Notes: generated by a model from the letters alone, not told the origin. 64,000 nucleotides of DNA from Achromobacter aegrifaciens (GCF_902859735.1 NZ_CADIJY010000004.1:496001-560000); one strand, 5' to 3'. Counted from the first letter of the stretch, positions 18,453-27,120 are shown. Numbers and translations are program-made.

Positions 18453-19382
18453 TCACGCAGCAGCCGCCTCCCGGTCCCAGGCCGCCAGGGCGCGCGCCAC
18501 CGGCGCCACCCGCTCGCGCTCGGCGGCGGAGATGCCGGTCAGCAGGGGCAGCATCGGCCCCATGTCCGCCACGCCCGACAGCGTCACGGCATCGTGCAGC
18601 ACGCGGATGGGACTGATGCTGTCGCGGCAGTCTTCCAGGCCCAGGTACTGCTGGCGTACAGCCTCGGCTTCGTCATAGCGGCCGTCGCGCAACAGATGCA
18701 ACAGGCGCATCGAACCGCGCGGCGCCACGCAGACCGAGCCGGAGGTGAAGCTCTTCAGGCCGAAATCGCGGTAGTGCACGATGGCCGGACGTTCGCCGAT
18801 GCCACTGACGATCCAGCGCGCGTCCACCGCCTGCAGCAGCGATGACAGGTAGGCGTCCTGCGACGGATCATCGCGCACGACGGCGTACTTGAAGGCCACG
18901 ATGCGGCCCTCTTCGATCAGGCGCGCGGCGCTTTCCGGCGCCAGGTAGCCGGACGACTTGATGTAGATCACCGCGGGCTTGCCCAGCGCGTCCGTGAAGC
19001 GGCGTACGCCTTCGGCCAGGCCCGCGTCCGTGTAGGGAAAGGACATGGGCAGCAACATGGCCGTGGGAAACGCACGCGTACGCAGGATCGCCGCCTGGTC
19101 CATCATCTTGCCGTAGTCGGGCCCCACGGAAGGCAGGATCCACGTGTCCGCGCCCGCCAGTCCGGCCAGCATGTCGACGATGCGCGCGTACTCGCCCACG
19201 CCCACGTTGTAGAAGTTGGCGTTGCCGCCATACATCACGTTGCGCACGCCGCCCGCTTCCAGATGGCCGAGCAAGGTCTTGTTGGCCGCCTCGTTCAGGG
19301 AAAGATCGTCGTGGCGCGCCAGCGGCGGCACGGCGATGACCGAACGCTGCAAATCCTGCGCGGTGACCGGGGAGGTTTTCAT
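18453..19382 (-). CDS. DapA/DHDPS-family lyase or dehydratase
   Basis: 309 residues, a TIM-barrel Schiff-base enzyme. Lys165 (VAFKYAVV) is the expected Schiff-base lysine and Tyr140 ([10 protein letters not shown]) occupies the partner strand. The family's usual GTTGE loop is replaced by GGNANFYN, so it is not dihydrodipicolinate synthase. Relatives act on 2-keto-3-deoxy sugar acids (for example keto-deoxyglucarate or keto-deoxyarabonate dehydratases and aldolases). First gene of the minus-strand operon. Its substrate is inferred to be the product of the adjacent IlvD/Edd dehydratase. Confidence 0.82.
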   Translation of the reverse strand: MKTSPVTAQDLQRSVIAVPPLARHDDLSLNEAANKTLLGHLEAGGVRNVMYGGNANFYNVGVGEYARIVDMLAGLAGADTWILPSVGPDYGKMMDQAAILRTRAFPTAMLLPMSFPYTDAGLAEGVRRFTDALGKPAVIYIKSSGYLAPESAARLIEEGRIVAFKYAVVRDDPSQDAYLSSLLQAVDARWIVSGIGERPAIVHYRDFGLKSFTSGSVCVAPRGSMRLLHLLRDGRYDEAEAVRQQYLGLEDCRDSISPIRVLHDAVTLSGVADMGPMLPLLTGISAAERERVAPVARALAAWDREAAAA

Positions 19383-19430
19383 GGACGGGGCTCCTGGCTG
19401 ATCCTGCTATCGGGTGTGGGGGTTCGAAAA

Positions 19431-19460
19431 AGTATACTTGGTTGACAAGCACAAGCTCAA
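19431..19460 (-). promoter_or_regulatory. Minus-strand promoter of the sugar-acid operon
   Basis: Read on the minus strand: -35 TTGAGC (19460-19455), 18-bp spacer, -10 TATACT (19436-19431). It drives the DapA-like/GntR/Ldh2/dehydratase/Bug/aldolase operon and overlaps the plus-strand promoter. Confidence 0.65.
19438..19448. promoter_or_regulatory. GntR operator-like box 1
   Basis: TTGGTTGACAA, overlapping the plus-strand -35 and adjoining the minus-strand -10. Shares the pattern TTGKTTKACAA with box 2. Confidence 0.55.
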
Positions 19461-19470
19461 TACATATATT
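19442..19470 (+). promoter_or_regulatory. Plus-strand promoter of the tandem Bug operon
   Basis: -35 TTGACA (19442-19447, consensus), 17-bp spacer, -10 TATATT (19465-19470). A near-ideal sigma-70 promoter 137 bp before the first Bug gene. Confidence 0.8.
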
Positions 19471-19480
19471 TGTTTTACAA
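19470..19480. promoter_or_regulatory. GntR operator-like box 2
   Basis: TTGTTTTACAA (dyad TTGT-N3-ACAA), starting at the last base of the plus-strand -10. Its centre is 32 bp, about three helical turns, from box 1. Confidence 0.55.
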
Positions 19481-19606
19481 GTAGTCCGGCAGCAAAACGC
19501 AGGGCGCCGCGGGGCGCCATGCGGCGTCAAAGCCTCGGGCCATGCCAGGGGCGGAATACCCCCAGAAACGATGCGCGGCCACGCGCACACCGAGGAGACG
19601 AATTCC

Positions 19607-20620
19607 ATGCATGCAGCCCCTGCGCGAGGCCGGTCCGCCTTGGCCGTTCTTTGCAGCGCCGCCCTGGCGGCGGCCGCCTTCCTGTCGCCGGCCGCGCCGG
19701 CGCGGGCAGACTACCCGGAACGGGACGTCAAGATCATCGTGCCCTTCCCGGCCGGCGGCACCACCGACATCGCGGCCCGCATCGTCGCCGCCGAACTCGG
19801 CAAGACCTGGAACAAGGCCGTGGTGGTGGACAACAAGGCAGGCGCAGGCGGCAACGTCGGCACGGCCGAAGCCGCCCGGGCCGCGCCGGACGGCTACACG
19901 CTGCTGATGGGCACCGTCAGCACCCATGCGATCAACCAGTCGGTCTATGCCAAGCTGCCTTACGACCCGGTCAAGGACTTCGTGCCGGTGACGCTGGTGA
20001 TCCCCGTACCCAACATCCTGGAACTCAACCCCGCGTTTGCCGACAAGCACGGCATCCGCACTGTGGCCGACCTGATCAAGTACCTGAAGGCCAATCCGGG
20101 CAGCGTCAACATGGCGTCCACCGGCAACGGCACCTCCACGCATCTGTCGGGAGAGCTCTTCCAGAACATGACGGGTACGCGCATGACCCACGTGCCGTAC
20201 AAGGGAAGCAGCCCCGCGCTGACCGATGTGATGGCCGGTTCCGCCGATCTGATCTTCGACAACCTGCCGTCCTCCATGGGGTTTCTCAAGAGCGGCAAGC
20301 TGCGCCCGCTGGCCGTCACCAGCGCCCAGCGTTCACCCGCCTTGCCCGACGTCCCCACCATGGCCGAGGCCGGCGTGCAGGGCTATGACGCGTCCAGCTG
20401 GTTCGGCCTGCTGGCGCCCGCCGGCACGCCGCAGGCGGTGGTCGACAAGATCCAGCGCGACGTGGCCGCGGCCCTCAAGCAGGAATCCGTGCGCACGCAG
20501 TTGCAGGCGCAAGGCGCCACGCCCTCCGGCAACACGCCGGCCCAGTTCAAACAGTTCATGGCGCAGGAATCCGCCAAATGGGCGGAGGTCGTGAAGAAAT
20601 CCGGCGCCAAGGTCGACTGA
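19607..20620 (+). CDS. Bug/TctC-family substrate-binding protein (first of tandem pair)
   Basis: 337 residues. A signal peptide with an [19 protein letters not shown] core is cleaved after ARA near residue 36. Mature landmarks: [62 protein letters not shown]. The start has GAGGAG 9 bases upstream. Divergent from the DapA-like gene under a consensus promoter, and followed 74 bp later by a second Bug gene. The ligand is probably the sugar acid or 2-hydroxy acid handled by the surrounding enzymes. Confidence 0.9.
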   Translation: MHAAPARGRSALAVLCSAALAAAAFLSPAAPARADYPERDVKIIVPFPAGGTTDIAARIVAAELGKTWNKAVVVDNKAGAGGNVGTAEAARAAPDGYTLLMGTVSTHAINQSVYAKLPYDPVKDFVPVTLVIPVPNILELNPAFADKHGIRTVADLIKYLKANPGSVNMASTGNGTSTHLSGELFQNMTGTRMTHVPYKGSSPALTDVMAGSADLIFDNLPSSMGFLKSGKLRPLAVTSAQRSPALPDVPTMAEAGVQGYDASSWFGLLAPAGTPQAVVDKIQRDVAAALKQESVRTQLQAQGATPSGNTPAQFKQFMAQESAKWAEVVKKSGAKVD

Positions 20621-20694
20621 CCCCAAGCCGATCCGGGTCCGTCCGCAACGCGTGGGCGGCGGGCTCTTCATCAGCACGCGAACCAGGAGACACC

Positions 20695-21681
20695 ATGAAC
20701 AAACTGATGAGCGCCGCGGCCGTCGCAGCCGCCGTCGCCGCAGGCGCCGTGCTGCCCGGGATGCCCGCGGCGCAGGCCGCCGGCTATCCCGACAAACCCG
20801 TGACGATGATCGTGCCTTTCGTGCCGGGCGGTTCTTCCGACATTACCGCGCGCTCGGTCACGCCGGGGCTGACGAAAATCCTGGGGCAGACCTTCGTGGT
20901 CGAAAACAAGCCCGGCGCCAACAGCGCCATCGGCGCGCAGGCGCTGGCCCGCTCCACGCCTGACGGGTACACCATGATGGTCGGCTCCATCGGCACCTTC
21001 GCCATCAACGAGGCGCTCTACAAGAACCTGTCGTACAACCCCAGCAAGGACTTCGAATACCTGACGCAGGCGGTGCGCAATCCCAACGTGCTGGTGGCAG
21101 CGCCGACGTTTCCGGCCAGCACCGTCGCCGAGCTGGTCGAATACGCGAAGAAGAATCCGGGCAAGGTGTCCTATGCCTCGTCGGGCACGGGTTCGTCGGA
21201 CCACCTGTCCGCCGTGCTGTTCCGCCAGCGTACCCAGAGCACGGGCGTGGACGTCCCCTACCGCGGCGGCGGCGCGGCCATCGCCGACCTGATCGGCGGG
21301 CAGGTCAACGTGTCATTCCAGAACCTGGGCGCGGTCCAGACCCACATCAAGGCCGGCAAGCTCAAGGCGCTGGCCATCACGGGCGACGCCCGCGCCGCCG
21401 ACCTGCCGGACGTGCCCACGCTGGCCGAGGCCGGCATCAAGGACATGGTGGTGTACTCCTGGCAAGGCTTTGCCGTGCCCAAGGGCACGCCCGCGCCCAT
21501 CGTCCAGCAACTGTCCAAGGCCTTGCAGACCGCGCTGCGCGATCCCCAGACCGAGAAGACCCTGCAAGGCCTGGGCTTCGAGGTCGTGGCCAACACGCCG
21601 CAGCAGTTCACGGCATTCCAGCAGGCCGAGGTCAAGCGCTGGAAGGACGTCATCCAGAAAGCCAACATCCAGCTCGAGTAA
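20695..21681 (+). CDS. Bug/TctC-family substrate-binding protein (second of tandem pair)
   Basis: 328 residues; signal peptide to about residue 26 (AAGAVLPGMPAAQA). Has MIVPFVPGGSSDITAR, ENKPGANSAIG, PDGYTMM, VPYRGGGAAIADLIGG and AGKLKALAITGD. It is clearly a paralogue of the upstream gene but diverged, so the two may bind different ligands. Ribosome site CAGGAGAC. In one operon with the preceding Bug gene and the following 2-hydroxyacid dehydrogenase. No permease gene is nearby. Confidence 0.9.
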   Translation: MNKLMSAAAVAAAVAAGAVLPGMPAAQAAGYPDKPVTMIVPFVPGGSSDITARSVTPGLTKILGQTFVVENKPGANSAIGAQALARSTPDGYTMMVGSIGTFAINEALYKNLSYNPSKDFEYLTQAVRNPNVLVAAPTFPASTVAELVEYAKKNPGKVSYASSGTGSSDHLSAVLFRQRTQSTGVDVPYRGGGAAIADLIGGQVNVSFQNLGAVQTHIKAGKLKALAITGDARAADLPDVPTLAEAGIKDMVVYSWQGFAVPKGTPAPIVQQLSKALQTALRDPQTEKTLQGLGFEVVANTPQQFTAFQQAEVKRWKDVIQKANIQLE

Positions 21682-21784
21682 GGTCGCGATCGGGACCCGG
21701 GATGCCCCTGGCGGGCATCCTGTCAGCCTGCATCAAGGCTGGATCAAGTAGCATCAACGTTTTGCCACCCACCTGTACGACAAC

Positions 21785-22741
21785 ATGACCACCAAGCATC
21801 GCATCATCCAGGTCGGCTCGCTGGCCGGTTCCCCCTACGCCAACAAGACGCTCGCGGACCGCTACGACGTCGTCGAACTATGGAAGTACCCGGACCGCAA
21901 GGCGGCGCTGGCCGAGCATGGCAAGGGCGTCACCGCCGTCGTCACGTCCGCCACCTACGGCGCCAACGCCGAACTCATCAACGCCCTGCCCGACCTGAAG
22001 GCCATCTGCAGCTGGGGCGTGGGCTACGAGACCATCGACGTCCAGGCCGCCAAGCAGCGCGGCGTGCAGGTCAGCAATACCCCCGACGTGCTGACCGACT
22101 GCGTCGCCGATCTGGCCTGGGGCCTCCTGATCGCGGGCGCGCGCCACATGGGCCAGGGCGAACGCTTCGTGCGCGCGGGCCAGTGGGGCCAGGTGCATGG
22201 CGGCATCCCGCTGGGCCAGCGCGTCAGCGGCAAGAAGCTGGGCATCGTCGGCCTGGGCCGCATCGGCGAGGCCATCGCCCGCCGCGGCATGGGCTTCGAC
22301 ATGGACGTGCGCTACCACAACCGCCGCAAGCGCGATGACGTGGAATACGGCTACGAAGCCTCGCTCACCGACCTGGCCAAGTGGGCCGACTTCCTCATCG
22401 TGGCCACCGTCGGCGGTCCCAGCACGCGCCATCTGGTCAACCGCGAAGTGCTGGAAGCGCTGGGCCCCACGGGCATCATCGTCAACATCGCGCGCGGCCC
22501 CGTCATCGACGAGACCGCGCTGGTCGCCGCGCTGGAAGCCGGCAAGCTGGGCTGCGCCGCGCTCGACGTGTTCGAGCACGAGCCCAAGGTACCCGAAGCG
22601 TTGCTCAAGACCGATCGCGCAGTGCTGCTGCCGCACATCGGCAGCGCCACGCTGGAAACCCGCGTGGCCATGGAGAACCTGATGCTGGAAAACCTGCAGG
22701 CGTTCTTCGAGACCGGCCGCGTGATCACTCCTGCGGAGTAA
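21785..22741 (+). CDS. D-isomer-specific 2-hydroxyacid dehydrogenase (hydroxypyruvate/glyoxylate reductase-like)
   Basis: 318 residues. The NAD(P) motif GLGRIG is at 156-161; the catalytic Arg lies in NIARGPVIDE, the Glu in EHEPKVP and the His in LLPHIGSA. It interconverts 2-keto and D-2-hydroxy acids in the cytoplasm. In this operon it could reduce tartronate semialdehyde or hydroxypyruvate arising from the GarL-type aldolase reaction. A clean intrinsic terminator follows, ending the operon. Confidence 0.9.
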   Translation: MTTKHRIIQVGSLAGSPYANKTLADRYDVVELWKYPDRKAALAEHGKGVTAVVTSATYGANAELINALPDLKAICSWGVGYETIDVQAAKQRGVQVSNTPDVLTDCVADLAWGLLIAGARHMGQGERFVRAGQWGQVHGGIPLGQRVSGKKLGIVGLGRIGEAIARRGMGFDMDVRYHNRRKRDDVEYGYEASLTDLAKWADFLIVATVGGPSTRHLVNREVLEALGPTGIIVNIARGPVIDETALVAALEAGKLGCAALDVFEHEPKVPEALLKTDRAVLLPHIGSATLETRVAMENLMLENLQAFFETGRVITPAE

Positions 22742-22779
22742 GGCCCGCCCTGCGCCGCAGCCGCGGCGCGCCAAATGAA

Positions 22780-22813
22780 AAAGCCTCTCGGCGCCCATAC
22801 CGAGAGGCTTTCG
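22780..22813 (+). terminator. Intrinsic terminator of the Bug/2-hydroxyacid dehydrogenase operon
   Basis: Perfect 12-bp stem AAAGCCTCTCGG (22780-22791), loop CGCCCATA, CCGAGAGGCTTT (22800-22811). The T-run is short. The A-run on the left also lets it work for the minus-strand gene downstream. Confidence 0.8.
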
Positions 22814-22884
22814 ACTTTCCGGCCCCCGCGGGAATCGGAAGTCGTTTGCGCAAAGGAACTACCGGGCGCTCAGGCCCTCAGTGC

Positions 22885-23124
22885 TTACTTCGCTGGCGCC
22901 GCTGCGCCGGAATGATCCGTCTTCGCGGCCCCGCCCGATTTGGCCGCCGCCGGTTTGGCGGAGGTCTTGTCGGACTTGTGATGCTTGTGCTGCGCCTGGG
23001 TCTTGGTTTCACCCGTCTTGGACGTGGCATCGGCGCCCGCCGCAAACGCCGAAGGCGCGGCAGCCAGACCGAGGCACAAGGCCGAGGTGGATAGGAACGC
23101 AGCAATACGGGAGTGAGTCGTCAT
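22885..23124 (-). CDS. small secreted Ala/Lys/His-rich protein (acid-shock-protein-like composition)
   Basis: 79 residues. A signal peptide (FLSTSALCLGLAAAPSAFA, cleavage near residue 34) is followed by a low-complexity mature chain of about 45 residues rich in Ala, Lys, Thr, Ser, Gly and His (QHKHHKSDKTSAKPAAAK). The composition recalls the Asr acid-shock protein of enterobacteria, but there is no alignable motif, so the function is not assigned. The start at 23124 has CAGGAG 9 bases upstream. A UUCG-capped hairpin lies in its 5' leader. Confidence 0.72.
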   Translation of the reverse strand: MTTHSRIAAFLSTSALCLGLAAAPSAFAAGADATSKTGETKTQAQHKHHKSDKTSAKPAAAKSGGAAKTDHSGAAAPAK

Positions 23125-23143
23125 TTCATGAACTCCTGAATGT

Positions 23144-23165
23144 AAAAGGACCGAAGTCCTTTTTT
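23144..23165 (-). promoter_or_regulatory. UUCG-tetraloop hairpin with T-run in the leader of the small secreted protein gene
   Basis: On the minus strand the RNA reads AAAAGGAC-UUCG-GUCCUUUU: an 8-bp stem with the extra-stable C(UUCG)G loop, ending in U's about 10 bases before the Shine-Dalgarno. It may be an attenuator, or a terminator for a plus-strand transcript (where T's also follow). Confidence 0.55.
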
Positions 23166-23286
23166 CGACACGGGGCGGCAACATCGCCGCTTTACCCGTT
23201 CCCGTTTGAACCGGCCCCATCCAGAAGGTTCAGCGCGGAACCAGAAAATTTCGGTCGCTAACGCTTCGAAATATGGCGCGGACGGT

Positions 23287-24066
23287 TCAGCTCTCGAACG
23301 CCAGCAGCGCCACGGTGGCGAATAGCATCAATGCGAAGCAGGCTCTCAGCTTGCGTTCAGGCAGACGGTACGCAAGCTTCACGCCCACCGGCACGAACAG
23401 CAGGCTGCCTATCGCCAGCGGTGCGCCGACCAGCCAATCGGCCTGCCCCGCCCAGGAGTAGGTGATCAACGCGATGAAAGATCCCGGAATCACCATGCTC
23501 AGCGCCAGCGCCTGCGCCGTGGTCTGCGGCAACCTGAACACGGACGTGATGATGGGCACGGCCAGCACCGCGCCGCCCACGCCGAAGAAGCCGCCCAGCG
23601 TGCCGCACAAAATGCCCAGCACGCTGGCGCGGCGCGGCGTGAAGACCGGGGCATCGCCCTTGGCCGCCGGCTTGCGCGCCGCAACGGGACGCGAGGCGCG
23701 CCAGGTCTGCCACACATAGAACAGCGCAATGAAGAACAGGAACACGGCGAAGCTGCGGCGCAGGATGCCGGAATCTATGCCCAGCGCCAGTTGCGCGCCG
23801 ACCCAGGTGAACACCACGGCCCCGGCCGCTCCCGCCAACGCCACGCGCTTGTCGATGCGGGTCTGCTGGTTGTACTTGCGCACCGCCATCATGATGGTGG
23901 GCAGGACCATGATGAGCGCCGTGCCCTGCGCCAACTGCTGCGACATGCCCATCAACAGCACCAGCGCGGGAATCGCGATCAGGCCGCCCCCGATGCCCAG
24001 CACGCCGCCCATGAAACCGATCAGGCCGCCCGCAGCCAGGCACGCTGCGATAACTAACAGACTCAC
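23287..24066 (-). CDS. TauE/SafE-family sulfite/sulfonate-type exporter permease
   Basis: 259 residues, mostly hydrophobic, with two homologous halves marked by GFMGGVLGIGGGLIAIPALVL near the N-terminus and GTLGGFFGVGGAVLAVPII in the middle, as in TauE/SafE proteins. About eight membrane helices are expected. The family moves sulfite, sulfoacetate or other small organic anions. GTG 24066 is preferred because GGAG lies 10 bases upstream and a membrane helix begins at once; a TTG further upstream would add a polar stretch. It follows radA by 83 bp on the same strand. Confidence 0.85.
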   Translation of the reverse strand: MSLLVIAACLAAGGLIGFMGGVLGIGGGLIAIPALVLLMGMSQQLAQGTALIMVLPTIMMAVRKYNQQTRIDKRVALAGAAGAVVFTWVGAQLALGIDSGILRRSFAVFLFFIALFYVWQTWRASRPVAARKPAAKGDAPVFTPRRASVLGILCGTLGGFFGVGGAVLAVPIITSVFRLPQTTAQALALSMVIPGSFIALITYSWAGQADWLVGAPLAIGSLLFVPVGVKLAYRLPERKLRACFALMLFATVALLAFES

Positions 24067-24149
24067 TTCTTGCTCCAGCAGGCCCGGCCAGTGCAGGCCG
24101 GGCAATCAGAATGTCGATATGAAACCGCCGCAGGCCGCCGCTCTCGGCG

Positions 24150-25508
24150 TCAGCGCAGCTTGTCCAGCGCGGCGTCCAGCCGGTCCACCGCCCAGATCTC
24201 CAGTCCTTCGATGGGCTGGCGCGGCGCGTTGGCCTTGGGGATCAGCGCAATCGAAAAGCCCAGCTTGGCCGCTTCGCGCAAGCGTTCCTGTCCGCGCGGC
24301 GCGGGCCGAATCTCGCCCGCCAGGCCGACCTCGCCGAAAGCAATCAGGCCGCGCGGCAGCGGCTTGTCGCGCAGCGAGGACATGATGGCCAGCAGTACCG
24401 GCAGGTCGGCCGCAGGTTCCGTGATGCGCACGCCGCCCACCGCGTTGACGAACACGTCCTGGTCAAAGGTGGACACGCCGGCGTGCCGGTGCAGCACCGC
24501 CAGCAGCATCGCCAGGCGGTTGCCCTCCAGGCCGACCGTGAGCCGGCGCGGGTTGGGCGCGTGCGAACTATCCACCAGCGCCTGGATCTCCACCAGCAGC
24601 GGGCGCGTGCCTTCCTGCGTGGCCATCACGCAAGATCCCGCGACCTGCTGTTCATGCTGCGACAGGAACAGCGCGGAAGGGTTGGCCACGCCGCGCAGCC
24701 CGCGGTCCGTCATGGCGAAGACACCCAGTTCATTGACCGCGCCGAAGCGGTTCTTGAAGGCGCGCACCAGGCGGAACGAGGAATGCGTATCGCCCTCGAA
24801 ATACAGCACGGTGTCCACGATGTGCTCCAGCACCCGCGGCCCGGCCAGCGCGCCGTCCTTGGTGACGTGGCCGATCATGACGATGGCGATGCCCGTCTGC
24901 TTGGCCAGGCGCGTGAGCTGCGCCGCGCATTCGCGCACCTGCGACACCGACCCCGGCGCCGCGGTCAGTTCGCCGCTGTACAGGGTCTGGATCGAGTCGA
25001 TCACCGCTACAGTGGGCTTCTGCTCCGACACCGCCGCCTGGATCGACTCCAGCCGGATCTCGGCCAGCAGGTTGACGTTGCCCGTCTGCAGGCCCAGCCG
25101 GCGCGCGCGCAGCGCCACCTGCTCGGCGGATTCCTCGCCCGTCACGTAAAGCACGTTGGTGACTTCGGACAGCGAGGCCAGCGCCTGCAGCAGCAAGGTG
25201 GACTTGCCTATGCCCGGGTCGCCGCCGATCAGCACCACGGCGCCGGCCACCAGGCCGCCGCCCAGCACACGGTCGAATTCTTCCAGCCCGGTAGGCTGGC
25301 GCGGCGTTTCGCGGGCCTCGATTTCAGACAGGCTGCGCACGGGGCTGGCGGCCGCCAGCGGCGCATAACGGTGGGAGGCGGCCGGCGCCGACGATTCCAC
25401 GGCTTCTTCCAGCGTGTTCCAGGCGTTGCAATGTGGGCATTTGCCCTGCCACTTGGGGGTGGTGCCGCCGCAATCGGAGCACACATATACGGTTCGGGAT
25501 TTGGCCAT
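24150..25508 (-). CDS. radA: DNA repair ATPase RadA
   Basis: 452 residues. The N-terminal C4 zinc finger uses Cys10, Cys13, Cys24 and Cys27 (YVCSDCGG and GKCPHCNAW). A RecA-like ATPase core follows with Walker A GGDPGIGKST, then the RadA-specific KNRFG motif (FKNRFGAVNE) and a C-terminal Lon-protease-like domain. It is a branch-migration helicase acting with RecA in recombination. The start at 25508 gives the canonical MAKSRTVYVCSDCG terminus. Confidence 0.96.
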   Translation of the reverse strand: MAKSRTVYVCSDCGGTTPKWQGKCPHCNAWNTLEEAVESSAPAASHRYAPLAAASPVRSLSEIEARETPRQPTGLEEFDRVLGGGLVAGAVVLIGGDPGIGKSTLLLQALASLSEVTNVLYVTGEESAEQVALRARRLGLQTGNVNLLAEIRLESIQAAVSEQKPTVAVIDSIQTLYSGELTAAPGSVSQVRECAAQLTRLAKQTGIAIVMIGHVTKDGALAGPRVLEHIVDTVLYFEGDTHSSFRLVRAFKNRFGAVNELGVFAMTDRGLRGVANPSALFLSQHEQQVAGSCVMATQEGTRPLLVEIQALVDSSHAPNPRRLTVGLEGNRLAMLLAVLHRHAGVSTFDQDVFVNAVGGVRITEPAADLPVLLAIMSSLRDKPLPRGLIAFGEVGLAGEIRPAPRGQERLREAAKLGFSIALIPKANAPRQPIEGLEIWAVDRLDAALDKLR

Positions 25509-25921
25509 GCGCGAAAGTGTACCGGCAAGCCAGGGCGGCATGCGCGCGCACACGCGCGCTTTCGTCCTCGCACGCCCCATGATGGGGCGGTATCTGTCAT
25601 TCTGCTTTCAAAAACAGGGACGTGCTGAAGTTACATGATGCAAACTCAAGAAATTCTCTGGCGGATTTCTCCAAATCGCGCATAATCATCAGGTGCAGCG
25701 CATTGACGAACCGCCCGGCCCAGGGCGGCATACCTGCAGCCAGACGCCCTCGGGGCGCGGCGGCGGGAATCGCGGCGCAATCACCCGCGGCTTTCCAGGA
25801 AGCCGCCTAAACCGGAACAGGACCCGAGCTACGACGAGACCGCCGGACCACCGGCGCGGCGTGCGCAGAGGTCAGACGCGGATGCGCCTTGCCACCAGGC
25901 GCATGTGCGAGGAGTACGCGC
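25509..25921. other. Non-coding stretch between radA and the 211-residue membrane protein gene
   Basis: No frame here looks coding. It contains a 15-bp palindrome GCCCCAT-G-ATGGGGC (25574-25588), a patch of lower GC from about 25600 to 25690, and a CATAAT -10-like hexamer at 25681-25686 without a clear -35. If that is the promoter, the downstream gene has a leader of about 230 bases. Confidence 0.5.
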
Positions 25922-26557
25922 ATGAGCATTACCTACCGCCCCCCTTTCGACGAAGACGATGAACGGGATCTGCGCGCCTTGTATCGCAGGCACGGTCCCG
26001 GTGCCAATCCCGAATTGGACGCGGCAGTGCGCCGCCGTTGGCATCCCGGCCATAGCTGGCACCCCGCCTGGGGCGCTGCCGCTTGCGCGGCCATGGTCTT
26101 CGGCCTGTTCGCCTGGACCGAGATGCGCGAAGCCCAGGACTTTCCCGAGCAGAACACGCCTGTCATCACCCCCCACGAAATAGGGACAAGCTCGGAACGC
26201 GCGCCCGCGCTGCTGTCCACGCCTGCGCAAGCGCCCGCCGAACAGTCCGCGCCCGTCACCGAACGCGTGGCCGCGCCGCCGCAAGAAACGGCGCCGCAAG
26301 CCGCTCCTGCCCAGGAAGCCGCCCCCGCCGCCCAGGAAACCTCGCCCGCGGAACAACCAGCCACCGAGCCCGCCACGCCGGAAACGCCCGCCCTCAGCGA
26401 TCAAGACATCGAAGCCCGCGTGACCCACATCCGGGCGCTGGTGCGCGAGGAACAGCAGGAAGAGGCAGTACAGGCGCTGCGCGAATTGCAGCAGGCCGCC
26501 CCCGACCTGACCCTGCCCGACGACCTGCAGGAACTGGCCCAGCAGAACCCCGCCTGA
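25922..26557 (+). CDS. single-pass membrane protein of unknown function with Ala/Pro/Glu-rich linker
   Basis: 211 residues. A charged N-terminus (PPFDEDDERDLRALYRRHG), one hydrophobic segment at about 47-64 (PAWGAAACAAMVFGLFAW), a long Ala/Pro/Gln/Glu-rich linker (about 95-160) and a C-terminal helical part (IEARVTHIRALVREEQQEEAVQALRELQQ). The layout resembles an inner-membrane protein with a periplasmic proline-rich arm, such as an anti-sigma-like or envelope scaffold protein, but I recognise no family. GAGGAG precedes the start. A strong GC hairpin (26567-26600) follows the stop. Confidence 0.72.
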   Translation: MSITYRPPFDEDDERDLRALYRRHGPGANPELDAAVRRRWHPGHSWHPAWGAAACAAMVFGLFAWTEMREAQDFPEQNTPVITPHEIGTSSERAPALLSTPAQAPAEQSAPVTERVAAPPQETAPQAAPAQEAAPAAQETSPAEQPATEPATPETPALSDQDIEARVTHIRALVREEQQEEAVQALRELQQAAPDLTLPDDLQELAQQNPA

Positions 26558-26566
26558 TCACCGCCA

Positions 26567-26600
26567 CCCATCGGCGCCGCGCCCGGCGCGGACCGATGGG
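26567..26600. terminator. GC-rich stem-loop after the membrane protein gene
   Basis: Outer stem CCCATCGG (26567-26574) with CCGATGGG (26593-26600), plus an inner CCGCGCC/GGCGCGG stem. There is no T-run, so its terminator role is uncertain. Confidence 0.5.
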
Positions 26601-26655
26601 CGCGCGCGTCCGATTTCGCTGCGGCGCGGCCCGGCTTCTTGCTAACATAGCCGCC

Positions 26656-27120
26656 ATGAGTCCGAGCTTCCACCACCGCAATCTCCCCCATCTGCTGCTC
26701 TACGCGCGTGAAACGCTGATGGCGCACTTCCGCCCCATCCTGCACGCCGCGGGCGTCACCGAACAACAATGGCGGGTGCTGCGCACGCTGAGCGAAGTGG
26801 GCTCCATGGAACCCAACCAGATCGCCCGCACCTGCCAGATTCTCAGCCCCAGCCTCACGCGCATGCTGGCGGGCATGCAGGAACAGGGCCTGATCAAGCG
26901 CACGCGCTCCAGCGCCGATCAGCGGCGCCAGGAAATTTCGCTGACGCCCAAGAGCAACAAGCTGATCGACCGCATGCGTCCGCAAGTGGACGCGAAGTAC
27001 CAGGAAATCGAGGCCCGGATCGGCAAGGAATTGCTGGACCGCCTGTATCGCGACGTCGACGCCATGGTCGAGCTGATCAAGCGCGAGCCCGCCGACGCGC
27101 GCGCCTCCGAAGAAGAATGA
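26656..27120 (+). CDS. hpaR: homoprotocatechuate degradation operon repressor HpaR (MarR family)
   Basis: 154 residues. A MarR winged helix with FRPILHAAGVTEQQWRVLRTL, resembling E. coli HpaR, then PNQIARTCQILSPSLTRMLAGMQEQGLI and the wing DQRRQEISLT. It represses the hpa genes until homoprotocatechuate or a related compound binds. It is convergent with hpaD, the stop codons being back to back at 27120/27121. Two similar inverted repeats between hpaE and hpaF-G1 are likely targets. Confidence 0.9.
   Translation: MSPSFHHRNLPHLLLYARETLMAHFRPILHAAGVTEQQWRVLRTLSEVGSMEPNQIARTCQILSPSLTRMLAGMQEQGLIKRTRSSADQRRQEISLTPKSNKLIDRMRPQVDAKYQEIEARIGKELLDRLYRDVDAMVELIKREPADARASEEE

Noticed and set aside
18453-19382. 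Reading the DapA-like gene as lysine-pathway dapA
   Set aside because: The GTTGE loop of DHDPS is replaced and the gene is embedded in a sugar-acid operon, despite lysA lying a few kb away.
25693-25962. 89-codon frame in the radA/membrane-protein gap
   Set aside because: Arg/Pro/Gly-rich shadow-like composition, no ribosome site, and it runs into the real gene in a different frame.
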